Shown one piece after another: positions 14,401-23,532 of a stretch of 64,000 nucleotides of DNA; position 1 is the stretch's first letter; each line of letters opens with the position of its first letter. The stretch comes from Myrica gale (taxonomy: Eukaryota > Streptophyta > Magnoliopsida > Fagales > Myricaceae). The notes under the pieces were generated by a model. It was not told the origin of the DNA. It saw only the letters and a program-made list of their open reading frames with translations, and did not search any database. Both the position numbers and the translations under genes were made by a program. Where the stretch lies: positions 2,296,501-2,360,500 of the forward strand of contig OZ005617.1 in the NCBI GenBank assembly GCA_963930655.1, in the 5' to 3' direction.

Positions 14401-15559
14401 GACATTGCCTATTTGGAAGCTGAAATGGGCAGTTGGGAGAATGGGAGCATGATACAGGCCCAAGGAAGAAGAATAAAGCAATCTGAGTCGCCCTTCCAAC
14501 TTGGCTCAACTCACAAAGTGCTGGCTGGGCTGAGGATAGGTCTCAAGTTTGACAATTTCTGCCCAATTCCATCCGTACACCGAATATAGAAACTTAAGTA
14601 CCAAATCAGTAAATTTTAGCTGAAGTAGAAGCGCACCTTATCAGCAAATCCATAACCACTTCCCTTCCCAGAGCTTGGAGATGGCGTGGTGCTGTGATGA
14701 AAGAGAACCAAAATTTTTAACCAACAGCGAAAGCATTAGTCTTCTGGAAAAGAACGACTCCAAACTCTTTTTTAACATAATAGCAAGCAAGTAACAATAC
14801 CTGCACGGACTTCTAGATGCATCCACGTCAGAATTCTCCTCTAGAACTAAATCAAGCTTATCGATTTGCACAACAATCGGCTCTACCTGGACATTACCTA
14901 TCGATGGCAGCTACAAAAGACACAAAAGTGCACCCAATCATAAAACAGCAATCCACAAAAATCCAACGAAAATAAGTAATTAAACAGAGAAAAATCGAGC
15001 CTAGTTGCCGGAAACTAGTGGAAACCTAAGCTATCCACTTAGACTCACTGAATAATTAGTAGTATACCGACAAATTCAACATACAAATTTCTTTTTTTCT
15101 TCTTGTTAAAGAACGAAAAATGAACTGAATTAAACCTGGAACTTAAGTTTGAGTTATAATTTCAGATTCAGCACCTTTTCTTTCTACCGATTCTTCACAA
15201 TTATTCTTTTATCGTCCAGAAATTAAAAACAAAATAGAGCCAATAGTTACCAACCAGTATCTCCAATTTGCCGACCTTCGCCGTAGTCACACTAAGCGCC
15301 GGCGGAAATCCGACGCTCGAATGGAAAGCGTCCCCGTCTATATCTGCCATAAATTTCAGACCAGAATCCCAAAATCAACACTAATGAAATGAAAAAATTC
15401 CCAACTCTGTCCAAATTAAGCATAGTAACTGCGGGATAAGGATTTACCCAAATTGGACAGCTGTGCTGTCCCCCCCTGAAACTTAAACTGATCTCTAGAG
15501 AACGATTTCAACCAGTACTTGAGCGTGTACTCCAGCGCCCGGCCCAGTAACGACTCCAT
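5894..15559 (-). CDS. Chorein N-terminal domain protein, bridge-like lipid-transfer type (At3g20720-like)
   Basis: Twenty exons on the minus strand, 5' to 3': 15559-15448, 15343-15255, 14910-14801, 14691-14637, 14126-14038, 13454-13388, 13304-13242, 12934-12764, 12664-12571, 12497-12418, 12316-12241, 11950-11907, 11355-11288, 10661-10576, 10452-10295, 10209-8850, 8731-8460, 7528-7322, 7235-7079, 6189-5894. They give 1217 residues with every phase consistent. The N-terminus (MESLLGRALEYTLKYWLK) is a typical chorein_N helix; beta-rich sequence follows, and the last exon is helical and coiled-coil-like. VPS13/ATG2-type chorein proteins form hydrophobic grooves that carry lipids between membranes at contact sites. 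The closest animal relatives are probably the UHRF1BP1 (BLTP3) group. Exon 16 (1360 bp) is unusually large for this gene. The donor chosen at 8849-8848 is inferred from family continuity, because the frame would otherwise stop at once. Confidence 0.9.
7988..8185. mobile_element. MITE with about 42-bp inverted arms in an intron
   Basis: The left arm (7988-8029) and right arm (8143-8185) are near-perfect reverse complements sharing the core CCAATTCTTTGCT-AAATTGGATGGTCCAA (one variable base). About 110 bp lie between them. No coding potential is present. It sits in intron 17 of the chorein gene, away from the splice sites. Size and structure fit a miniature inverted-repeat transposable element; the superfamily is unclear because I see no convincing target-site duplication. 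Confidence 0.7.
8410..8444. repeat. (AAT)n microsatellite
   Basis: About eleven uninterrupted AAT units lie in intron 17 of the chorein gene, 16 bp beyond the donor of exon 17. It is a likely length-polymorphic marker. Confidence 0.95.
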
Positions 15560-15768
15560 TATTATTCTCCTTCAAGAAGCTTAGAGGAAGGTCCGGAAAT
15601 AGGCCGGAGACTCTCGTGGATCTGATCGTAAATGCGCGGAAGCTCTAATCGGGTTTGGCTTCGGGACGGGGGGGAGCATTGAGATGCCTGAGTTGGCTAT
15701 TATTATGAGAATGGAATTTCCAGGTGAGAATCTGAAAAAACAGTGGGGGTGGTGGAAATGGTACGTAG

Positions 15769-15804
15769 CACGTGCGGGAGAGGAGTTCTTACGTGTGGCA
15801 CGTG
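15769..15804. promoter_or_regulatory. Paired G-box (CACGTG) motifs upstream of the chorein gene
   Basis: Perfect palindromic CACGTG hexamers start at 15769 and 15799, exactly 30 bp apart, with a further ACGT core at 15791. They lie 210-245 bp upstream of the chorein ATG (minus strand). In plants, bZIP and bHLH factors bind G-boxes, often in ABA or light responses. The function here is inferred from motif and position only. Confidence 0.45.
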
Positions 15805-16147
15805 GGAAGAGGGTCAGGGGAAATGCGTTGGACCTAGGGGGTGCGTCAGGGAGGACCGGGCTCTGCGGTAGTGTCAGAGGGGTGGATTTGTCGGTGTCCT
15901 TTGTGTTCGGGAAAAGTGGTTGGTTTTATGGTTAAGCTAGCGAGGGCTGCAATTAAAAATTGCCAGACCCAAGCTTACTCAAAGTGCCAAACCTCGTTTT
16001 ATAGAATTCTTTCTTTTGATTGGTTTTTATTGATTATATTTTTTAAAAATAAAGGTAGCAAGCACATAAAACATGCTAACATGCATGATATTTTCTATAT
16101 TATTTTCTCTCTTTTTCAAAACTTTTTTAAGAGAAAAATATATTTTT

Positions 16148-16350
16148 CACCCCTCAACTACAAAACTCTTGATACATTACAACATTCAACTATTAAAGTT
16201 AGACATTTTGCACCTTACGTCTGATAATAATATTCTCGATAATTTAATAAATTGATAACAATAAGTGAGTCAGACATTATTGTCATTTTATTCTAAAAAT
16301 TTGACTGCAATTAGAGGATGAAATATCTTATGAGTGAAAAATGTATTATC
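16148..16350. repeat. Diverged half-copy of the kinesin-intron foldback repeat
   Basis: Bases 16148-16216 match the arm of the long inverted repeat at 56951-57320: the same run of phrases ('ctcaacta', 'cttgatac', 'ttacaacatt', 'ttagacattttgcacc') occurs in the same order. The opposite arm is largely eroded. This is an old relative of that element, so the family has at least two copies in the window. Confidence 0.4.
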
Positions 16351-19152
16351 TCCTTTTTTGTTTAAATTGTGTTTGTTATTTGTAAAATTATCCAAAAATT
16401 ATGAGGAGAAATTATCCACGTGTGTGTGGATTTGATATTGTTAAAGGTTCTAACTCTTAGTTTGAAAGGGAATTTGGGAAAAATAAAAACGAGAACACAA
16501 AAGGGAACTTCCAACGTTATTGAAAAAAAAAAAGGGACAGAGAAACTTGCAAGTTATTGGTCTTATTTGAGCCCCAAAAATTTGGGTCCAAAAATTTAAG
16601 TTTAATAATAAAAAATTCATCGCATAATTTTTACTATTATAATATTTATTTAAAATATTCTCTCTTCACTTTCTGACCAACTCTCATAACATATATTTAC
16701 TTTATAATATTTTTGACAAATTCCAATACCTAAAATTTTCACCCTCAAAGATTCTCCTGGGGCTGGGGCATGTGATTTTGGGGTTAGTCCAAAACGCCAC
16801 CCGACTCTTTCTGACGGGAAAATGAGTCCCATATATTACACCCAAGCAAAGGCGCAAAAGTTTTTTTTTTTGGGTAGGAAACGACTGTTGCGGCAAAAAC
16901 AAAAAGAGTGGCCTTTGGGATTTGTGTTCCAAAGATGAATTTTTTAATTGGGTTGGAAACAGCCTGCTTGCTCAAAGAGCCGAAATTCTCTGGTTAAAGG
17001 CAAGAGTTTGTTTGTCTTATACGTTGTGCTCACGCAATTCGATGTCTGGCAACTCAGTGGGTCAGCTTTTTCTATACCAAGGAAGACCCGACCCAAAACG
17101 GTTGCAGCTCGGTCTCGGACGGAAGTCCAAACAGAGATACTCTGAGGAAGCCCTTCAGGACCCAGGATGGCCGAGGCCAATCTGCCAACTAATTGGGTTT
17201 TGACGGGCTGTGTCCGCTCATCTACTATTAGTGTTACACTGGGCCCAGCCCACCCACTAGTGCAACATACCTCTTCACACTATTTTGGCACAGGAAAAAA
17301 TGTATAGCACATTTGTTATCATTCTGCCCCGATTATCTTTGGCAAGGCACTAATAAACCATAATATAGTCCACATTTTGCACATTATAAAGGGTATATAT
17401 TAGTTTGATTGTTAAAATTTTAGATATCGGAATTGGTGAAAAAATAAATATAATTTATGAGTTAGAAAAAAAATTAAGCGAGAAAAATTTAAATTAATAT
17501 TATAATAAAAAATTGATAGAAAGAAATAAATTATATTATAATTTTTTTAATAAAGTCCAAATTTTTTAGCCATAAAAAGTAGAGATACATTGAACTAAGC
17601 CCATAATGTGTTCTGTGTGTCGGTGCACCATTAAACTTTGGCCAATTTATTAAAAAAAAGTTTCCCGTGATTTGATGCCAACTTTTAGCCGTCTTTATAT
17701 TCTCGTGACCGACTTTATGGACTTGTTTTCCTGATAATTGGCCTCAATTATTTACGATAAATATTAAAAAATTATTATTATTATAATATTTATTAAAAAT
17801 ATTATCTCCCTTCATTTTTTCATTAATTTTTATAAAATATTTTTATATTTTCATAAATAATAATATTTTACAAACCTCAGGACCTAAAATTTTCACTACC
17901 AATAAAAACATCATATTACATATACAAATCATGCTATAATGCGGCCCACTAAAATTTCAATTACATAAAAGAAAAGAGAAAAGAATTGGTACTCTTTTGC
18001 CCTTAAAGTTGGATTAGACACCCACTACCTGCACGCACATTGCAAAAAGAATGAAACATAAAGATATACTTTTTATGGCTTATTCCTCTCTTTTTTTCCG
18101 GTCTATTTGCTATTAGAATTGGTTGGATTCGTAATTTCGTCCGAACCTGTAATTTACTGACACGTGAACGTACGTGGAGGTTTGGAGAATTGACAAGTGT
18201 ATCTAGCGGTCCGCGGACACCGCCGAGCCATTAACTTAGCTGACGCAATCCTTTTAAGGACGGGACTCGCACGGAAACTAGAAGGTCATCGACTCGCGCT
18301 CTGGCGATTGTAATCCATACGCGACAAGTTTCTTGTTTTCAGAAGGAGTTGCGGCGCTCGGCGGGCTGAGTCCGCCTCGGCTTGCGGTAGTTACGTCTAC
18401 ATGGCTAGTGGCTAATGGCTTGGATGGCTTGATGGTCCCGATTGTTTCATGTATCTGGCCCTGGTCCAGAAAGTCTTTTTTTTTTCTTTTTCCTTTTCCT
18501 TTAAGATGAACAATAAAAATTGTCTATTTTGTCAAAGATAGTTGCAATCAATTGTTTTTTTAAGTTTCGAGAATATTTATAAAATTGAGGTAAATTAGAA
18601 TTTATTGAATTTTGATAAAAAAATAATTAAAATCATAATTTTATTCTAGTAATTAAAAAGTGAAAAGAAACTATTTTTTAACTAAAATTTTGAATTATTT
18701 ATGTTTGCATTCAAAAAATTAAAAAAAAAAATCTGCAAAACACTAATTTAAAATAATTTACAATTTTTATAAGACATTGTTTGGAGAGAGACAAAACAAG
18801 TGCTATAAAAGTCTGAAAACTTCACACAAATTAGCTTTAAATGCTATTTTAGGATTGTCTCTTGATTATTATTTTATTTTATTTATTTGAATTTGATCCT
18901 TCAATTTGAAAAAATAGTTTATAAAGAATCTGGTGAGACTTATCTTTATTTAAATAATTTTTTATATTTATTACAGTAAAGATAATTTGATGAAAAAATG
19001 ATTATTTTATAATTATTTTATTAAATAAAACTTTGGAATGTGCAAATACTGCCGACATAGAGTGAGGTATATGTAAGCGGTGCTTTGGAGAGTCCAATAT
19101 GGTTGCTTGGCCCACTGGGAATGGTCGTCATACACGCAGCTTTCATCCTCTT
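16351..19152. other. AT-rich intergenic DNA with MITE remnants and a GC-rich island
   Basis: No gene is recognisable. Two stretches (about 16575-16750 and 17690-17910) share the module 'attataatatttatt' followed by 'aaaatat' and a 'tctct' or 'tctccc' tract, and end near 'cctaaaattttcac', so they look like two copies of one MITE family. The small open frames at 16922-17203 resemble no protein family. A GC-rich island at about 18150-18440 stands out and is listed separately. Confidence 0.5.
18150..18440. other. GC-rich island of unknown origin
   Basis: About 290 bp of clearly higher GC content lie inside DNA that is mostly A and T on both sides. It contains a CACGTG motif near 18160 and a perfect small hairpin, GGCGG-gctgagt-CCGCC, near 18360-18376. 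I see no open frame of note, no tRNA shape and no repeat ends. It could be a captured gene fragment, an old promoter or a CpG-rich regulatory patch. Confidence 0.35.
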
Positions 19153-19155
19153 TAA

Positions 19156-19336
19156 GGGGTGTTTGTTTGTGGAAATTTTGGGGAATATTCTCGAAATTTT
19201 GGGAATCTTTACTTTATTGAGATTTATTGGGGTTTGTGAAAAGTAGAGTGTGTGTGTGTAAAAGTTAAAAATTTTGGAATGTGTTTGTTTTGTTGGAAAT
19301 TTCGAACCCCAAAATTTTGGGGAAACAAACACCCCC
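19156..19336. mobile_element. Tourist/PIF-Harbinger-like MITE, 181 bp
   Basis: The ends are GGGGTGTTTGTTT on the left and AAACAAACACCCCC on the right. A 3-bp TAA duplication flanks both sides (19153-19155 and 19337-19339). The body is AT-rich and non-coding, with internal inverted phrases around 'aaattttggg'. A 3-bp TAA/TTA target site and short G-rich inverted ends are typical of Tourist-like MITEs mobilised by PIF/Harbinger transposases. Confidence 0.8.
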
Positions 19337-19480
19337 TAAATGATGTCCAGCTAAGTTGTCACCAAAAGAATGATCTGTGACAGCATTAACGAGAGATAAG
19401 AAGGATTATAGAAATCAAAGCTGATATGTCGATATGCGGATCTGTGCTTTGGGTTCTTTCTGAAAGCGAAGCTGATGAAT

Positions 19481-19887
19481 CAGGGGTGAACACAATCGGA
19501 CCGCAGACCGGATCAGACCGGAAAATTGGATCGGATTTGCGGTTCGGTCAGGTCCTTCTTTTTAATAAATGCGGTCCGGACTGAACCGAACCGCATTTAT
19601 TAAAAAAAATATATATTTTTAATACAAATTATAAACATAAAACGTTTAATTTTAATCTAAACTAAAACTTAACATTTTTATATACACTTCCCCTTTGAAA
19701 TTAACATAAAAAAATTTTGAAAAAATTTTAAAAAATTAAAATCGATCTGGACCACTTAAGTGGTCTGGACCGGACCGCATTTAGTGAAACCGGACCGGAC
19801 TGGACCACTTATAAGCGGTCCAGTCCGGTCCTTTAATATACTAGGACCGGAATGCGGTCCGGACCGCATTCCGGTTTTTCAACCCTA
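19481..19887. mobile_element. Non-autonomous hAT (Ac-like) element, 407 bp
   Basis: The element begins CAGGGGTGAAC and ends TTCAACCCTA. It is flanked by a perfect 8-bp duplication TGATGAAT (19473-19480 and 19888-19895). The terminal bases are C and A, the same asymmetry known from maize Ac/Ds. Subterminal regions carry many copies of short 'ccggacc' and 'gcggtcc' motifs in both orientations, and the centre is AT-rich. No transposase is present. The intact duplication suggests the insertion is not very old. Confidence 0.88.
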
Positions 19888-20602
19888 TGATGAATCATTG
19901 CTCTCTTTCAACCTGGGCTTCATATGAGTTATGGAACATGTCGGTCTATATAGTCCATTTTTTCATATATACAGGCATTCTGTTAGTTAAAAGCTATATA
20001 ATTAACGGAAATAGACATCAAATTGAGGCTAATCAGTCTATTTTCGAGGTTAGATAGTCTATCATCGGGGTTAGATAGCTACCCAAACTTGTTAGGTATT
20101 GTGGCCTGTTTAATTAGTTGTTGGTTTTGAATATCCATGGAGGAATTTTTATAATAGTTTTTAAAATTCATTTAACTCATCAAATTAGTCGATGAGAGTT
20201 AAAATTCGTCAAATTTGAAGGGTGTCCGAAAACTAACATCTTGATAAATGTTAAATTCAAATGATTAATTTAATAGATTTTAAAATTAAAAAACTAACAA
20301 AAAGGGTAAATCATAAGGAAGAAATTATGTCTAGCTAATCCTAAGATATATAACATGCTACTATCCTTGGAATTAAATGAGAGAAACCAAAAAAGAACTG
20401 CATTAATTTAGAGAATTATATATATAAACCTTTTACATTATGATTTCCAATTGCGTTAAATTGCAAGGGAGTCCATAATTTAATGACGTGTACGTCAAAA
20501 AGAGTAGGAAAGAATCTGACGAAGTCTCGTAATCGAGGTGTTATATATATCTTCTGTTTGGTTTACAAGAAAACTTGGCTTCAGCGCCAAGTCGTACACG
20601 TA

Positions 20603-21000
20603 GGTCATGTTTGTTTTCGGCAAAAGTGTAGAATTTAAATCCTCACAAATATCATGTTCGGCAAACAAAGAATCTTCACTTTGGTCACGTGGCCCTCGGC
20701 GTCTGACGTACAAGCAGTCTTGTCCCCTGCGCAAGTCGTTTTCTGTTTGTTTTCACGTGTTCAGGCGGTTTTTCACGTTTATTCTTTTGTCGTTTTATGC
20801 TTTTTTTAATATTTTTTAAATATTCAACTCTTAATAAAAAAATAAATAAATTCGAAATATACAAAAAAATAACTTTAAACATCATCATTAATATTTTACA
20901 CCTCAACAACTTCTACACAAACACCTCAACAACTCTAATATCACCTAAAAATTCTCAAAACACTCAAAATTCTATAAAAATCTTCAAAACGAACATAACC
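20603..21000. mobile_element. Probable MITE-like element, about 400 bp
   Basis: The left end (GGTCATGTTTGTTTTCGG) and right end (AAAACGAACATAACC) are imperfect inverted repeats. The flanking triplets GTA and CTA do not match exactly. The left third is richer in GC and includes two CACGTG hexamers; the right two thirds are AT-rich and non-coding. The boundaries are less certain than for neighbouring elements with clear duplications. Confidence 0.4.
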
Positions 21001-21494
21001 CTAGTCCATGCGATTCTCCTTCCAAATCCCCCCATGAAATCCAGAGTCGATTTGTCCATCGCCAGTAGATTAATATGCTTCCCAATGTTTACAACCGTTC
21101 GATCATTATTTTCAATACAAATTTGTCATCTCTACAAGAAAAACCGACGCCTCCCGACCAAATTATACATCTCTACACTTTTTTACAAATTCAAACAAAA
21201 ATCAATCTTCAATCAAACATCTTTTTCAAATTTTGTAACGACCTTTCACTAATATTTAAAAGTTAATAAAAGATACACTGACCCCAATAAAAATATTTGT
21301 TAAAAAATAAAAACTTTTATATTTTTTAAACATCCAAATATAGATGCTACATAAAAATATAAGAACCATATATCGTTCATAATTTTATATTAATTCAATG
21401 TGTATGAGACAAGGTGAGTAGTTTGATAAATCGTTGTTTTTAAAATATACAGACTATTATATATATTACTAAATAAATAAAGGTAGAACTCTTA

Positions 21495-21724
21495 GGCTAT
21501 GTTTGTTTAAATTTTCAGAAAGTTTTCAAAAAATTCTTACTCATTTTTTTCATCAATTACAATACATTTTTACCAATCTCAATAATTTTTCATCAATTGC
21601 AATACATTTTCACCAATCCCAATAACTTTTTATAAATTTTAACAACTTTTCACCAATCTCAAGAAAATCTACACTACTTCCAAAAAAACAAAAAAACAAA
21701 AACCTAACTAAACAAAACATAACC
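21495..21724. mobile_element. Tourist-like MITE with TTA duplication, 230 bp
   Basis: The ends are GGCTATGTTTGTTT and AAACAAAACATAACC, flanked on both sides by TTA (21492-21494 and 21725-21727). The inside is simple AT-rich sequence with repeated 'tttcaccaatc' phrases and no coding capacity. End sequence and target site place it in the same broad PIF/Harbinger group as the elements at 21908 and 62401. Confidence 0.7.
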
Positions 21725-21907
21725 TTAATACCTCAAGGCAAAGATATTATGCTTGTTTTGTACAAGAAAGATTTTATTAGAAAAAAAGGATTAGAAATAG
21801 TATAACAAAGATTTGAGAATTTAACATCTGAATAGGATACTACTTTTTTCGTTTACACCATAAATTAACGCGTCCTGATGTTTTAAGGACTTCTATCCAT
21901 GTTCTTA

Positions 21908-22102
21908 GGCTGCGTTCATTTACAAAATTTTGTCAAAAATATTCTCTAACTCTTAATAAAATAATCCAATATAATCTATCTCCCATAAAAAAATATAAAA
22001 AATAACAAAAAATATAAAAAATTACCTCACTCTTCACCTTTTCACTAAACCCAATACCAGCACATATTCCCATACCAAAAATATTACAACACAAACATAA
22101 CC
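21908..22102. mobile_element. Tourist-like MITE with TTA duplication, 195 bp
   Basis: The element runs from GGCTGCGTTCATTT to CACAAACATAACC, with TTA on both sides (21905-21907 and 22103-22105). Its right half, read on the minus strand, matches the left half of the element at 62401-62576 almost word for word, so the two are one family in opposite orientation. Its right end lies inside the tandem duplication described next. Confidence 0.75.
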
Positions 22103-22605
22103 TTAAACGTGTTCCCGATAAAACGCTGCGTTTTTGTGATATTGTGGGTGTTTTGGGATTGTTTGTTCGAAGAATTCTTAAAATTTTAGAAATTTTTTGA
22201 ATGTAAAAGTTTATTTAATTTTATAAAAACTTTACATTTAAAATATGTTAGTTGGGTTGAAATTTTTGAAAAACAAACTTGTAAATAGTCAAACGAGGTT
22301 TGGTTTGGTTTCTGATTCGCGGGTTTTCACTAAATTTAATACCAGCACATATTTCCATACAAAAAATATTACAACACAAACATAACCTTAAACGTGTTCC
22401 CGATAAAACGCTGCATTTTTGTGATATTGTGGGTGTTTTGGGATTGTTTGTTCGAGGTATTCTTAAAATTTTAGAAATTTTTTGAAAGTAAAAGTTTATT
22501 TAATTTTATAAAAACTTTACATTTAAAATGTTAGTTGGGTTGAAATTTTTGAAAAACAAACTTGTCAATAGTCAAACGAGGTTTGGTTTGGTTTCTGATT
22601 CGCGG
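22039..22605. repeat. Tandem duplication, two copies of about 285 bp
   Basis: Copy 1 (22039-22323) and copy 2 (22324 to about 22605) are aligned end to end and differ at only a few positions. One visible difference is a 2-bp loss in copy 2. Each copy includes the right-hand end of the MITE that begins at 21908, followed by about 220 bp of upstream DNA ending in 'gattcgcggg'. The duplication therefore arose after the MITE inserted. It lies about 930 bp upstream of the ATG18F start codon and may affect that promoter. Confidence 0.9.
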
Positions 22606-22739
22606 GTGTGGGAAGTGCGAAAGCAAGTGAAAACTGTTTGACAAGACGTGCGCTGGTGGTTTTTTAAGATTGTTTTTTCTAAGGTTCAATTACGGGGACG
22701 AACCCCAATTCCTAAGGCAAAAAACTTTTAAGGAAAAAG

Positions 22740-23532
22740 AACAATGAAAACAAAAGAGAGAGAGCTTGGATTACAGACAGAGACGTAAACGGAGAAACAA
22801 ATATATTTTCCCACTCATTATTATTTCTATTTTCGCTCTTTCATTATCCAATTCCCCCCCCCCCCCCTTTCTCTCTCTCCCAGATAGCTCTCCCTCTGTC
22901 TCTCCCCTCCGATCTCGTCCGGTTCTCTGCCTATTTCTCGGCGGTTTTCCCTCCCAAAACCCTGAACATCTCTCCGTCAATCCTGTGCTATAATTGATTG
23001 CGAAATTTTTTTAAGCCTTTCGTAATTCAAACAAAAATTCTTTCTTTATTTTTTGCGCAAGTTTTGTTTAGTATTCTGTTGCTGCTATTCAGCAAAAAAC
23101 CATTAAGCTGTAGTCTCTTTTTTTTTTTTTTATGCTGCTTTGGTTTTGGGTTACTGAGTATTGAAGTGAAATCCTTGGAACTTCGTTTTCTCAAAGCACT
23201 TTGAACGTTCTCGTTGCTCTTGTAATAGAAGATTGGAGGTGCAAACGCCACGAGAAATCAAAGCGATTTTTGTATTCATTTGTGGGTGTTGATTGTGTGC
23301 GGTGTGCCTTTTTGGATGTTTCTGGATTTTGATTGAATGCTTTTGTCTGAGGCAAAAGGTGGAAATGGAGACACTTGTAACCTGAGGTCATGAATTGGGA
23401 TTGTTTCTATGTTTACTTGGTTTGGCTTATAAGTGAATAGAAACAGCCCGGCGTACGATTGAGGGTGATATCGGTGAATCGGCGATTCTGCTCTTCTGGG
23501 TATTGTCTATTTTTCTCTCTTTGGTTCTTGGA
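22740..23532 (+). promoter_or_regulatory. Likely promoter-proximal and 5' leader region of ATG18F
   Basis: The stretch contains a homopolymer C run (about 22855-22867) and a long CT-rich tract to about 22920, the kind of pyrimidine-rich leader often seen near plant transcription starts. Several upstream ATGs precede the coding start. One at 23503 is in frame and would add ten hydrophobic residues. No other gene is visible here. The exact transcription start cannot be fixed from sequence alone. Confidence 0.4.

Noticed and set aside
16922-17203. A 93-codon open frame in intergenic DNA
   Set aside because: Its translation has no recognisable domain, overlaps equally long frames on the other strand, and has no neighbouring exon-like sequence. 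It is best treated as chance.
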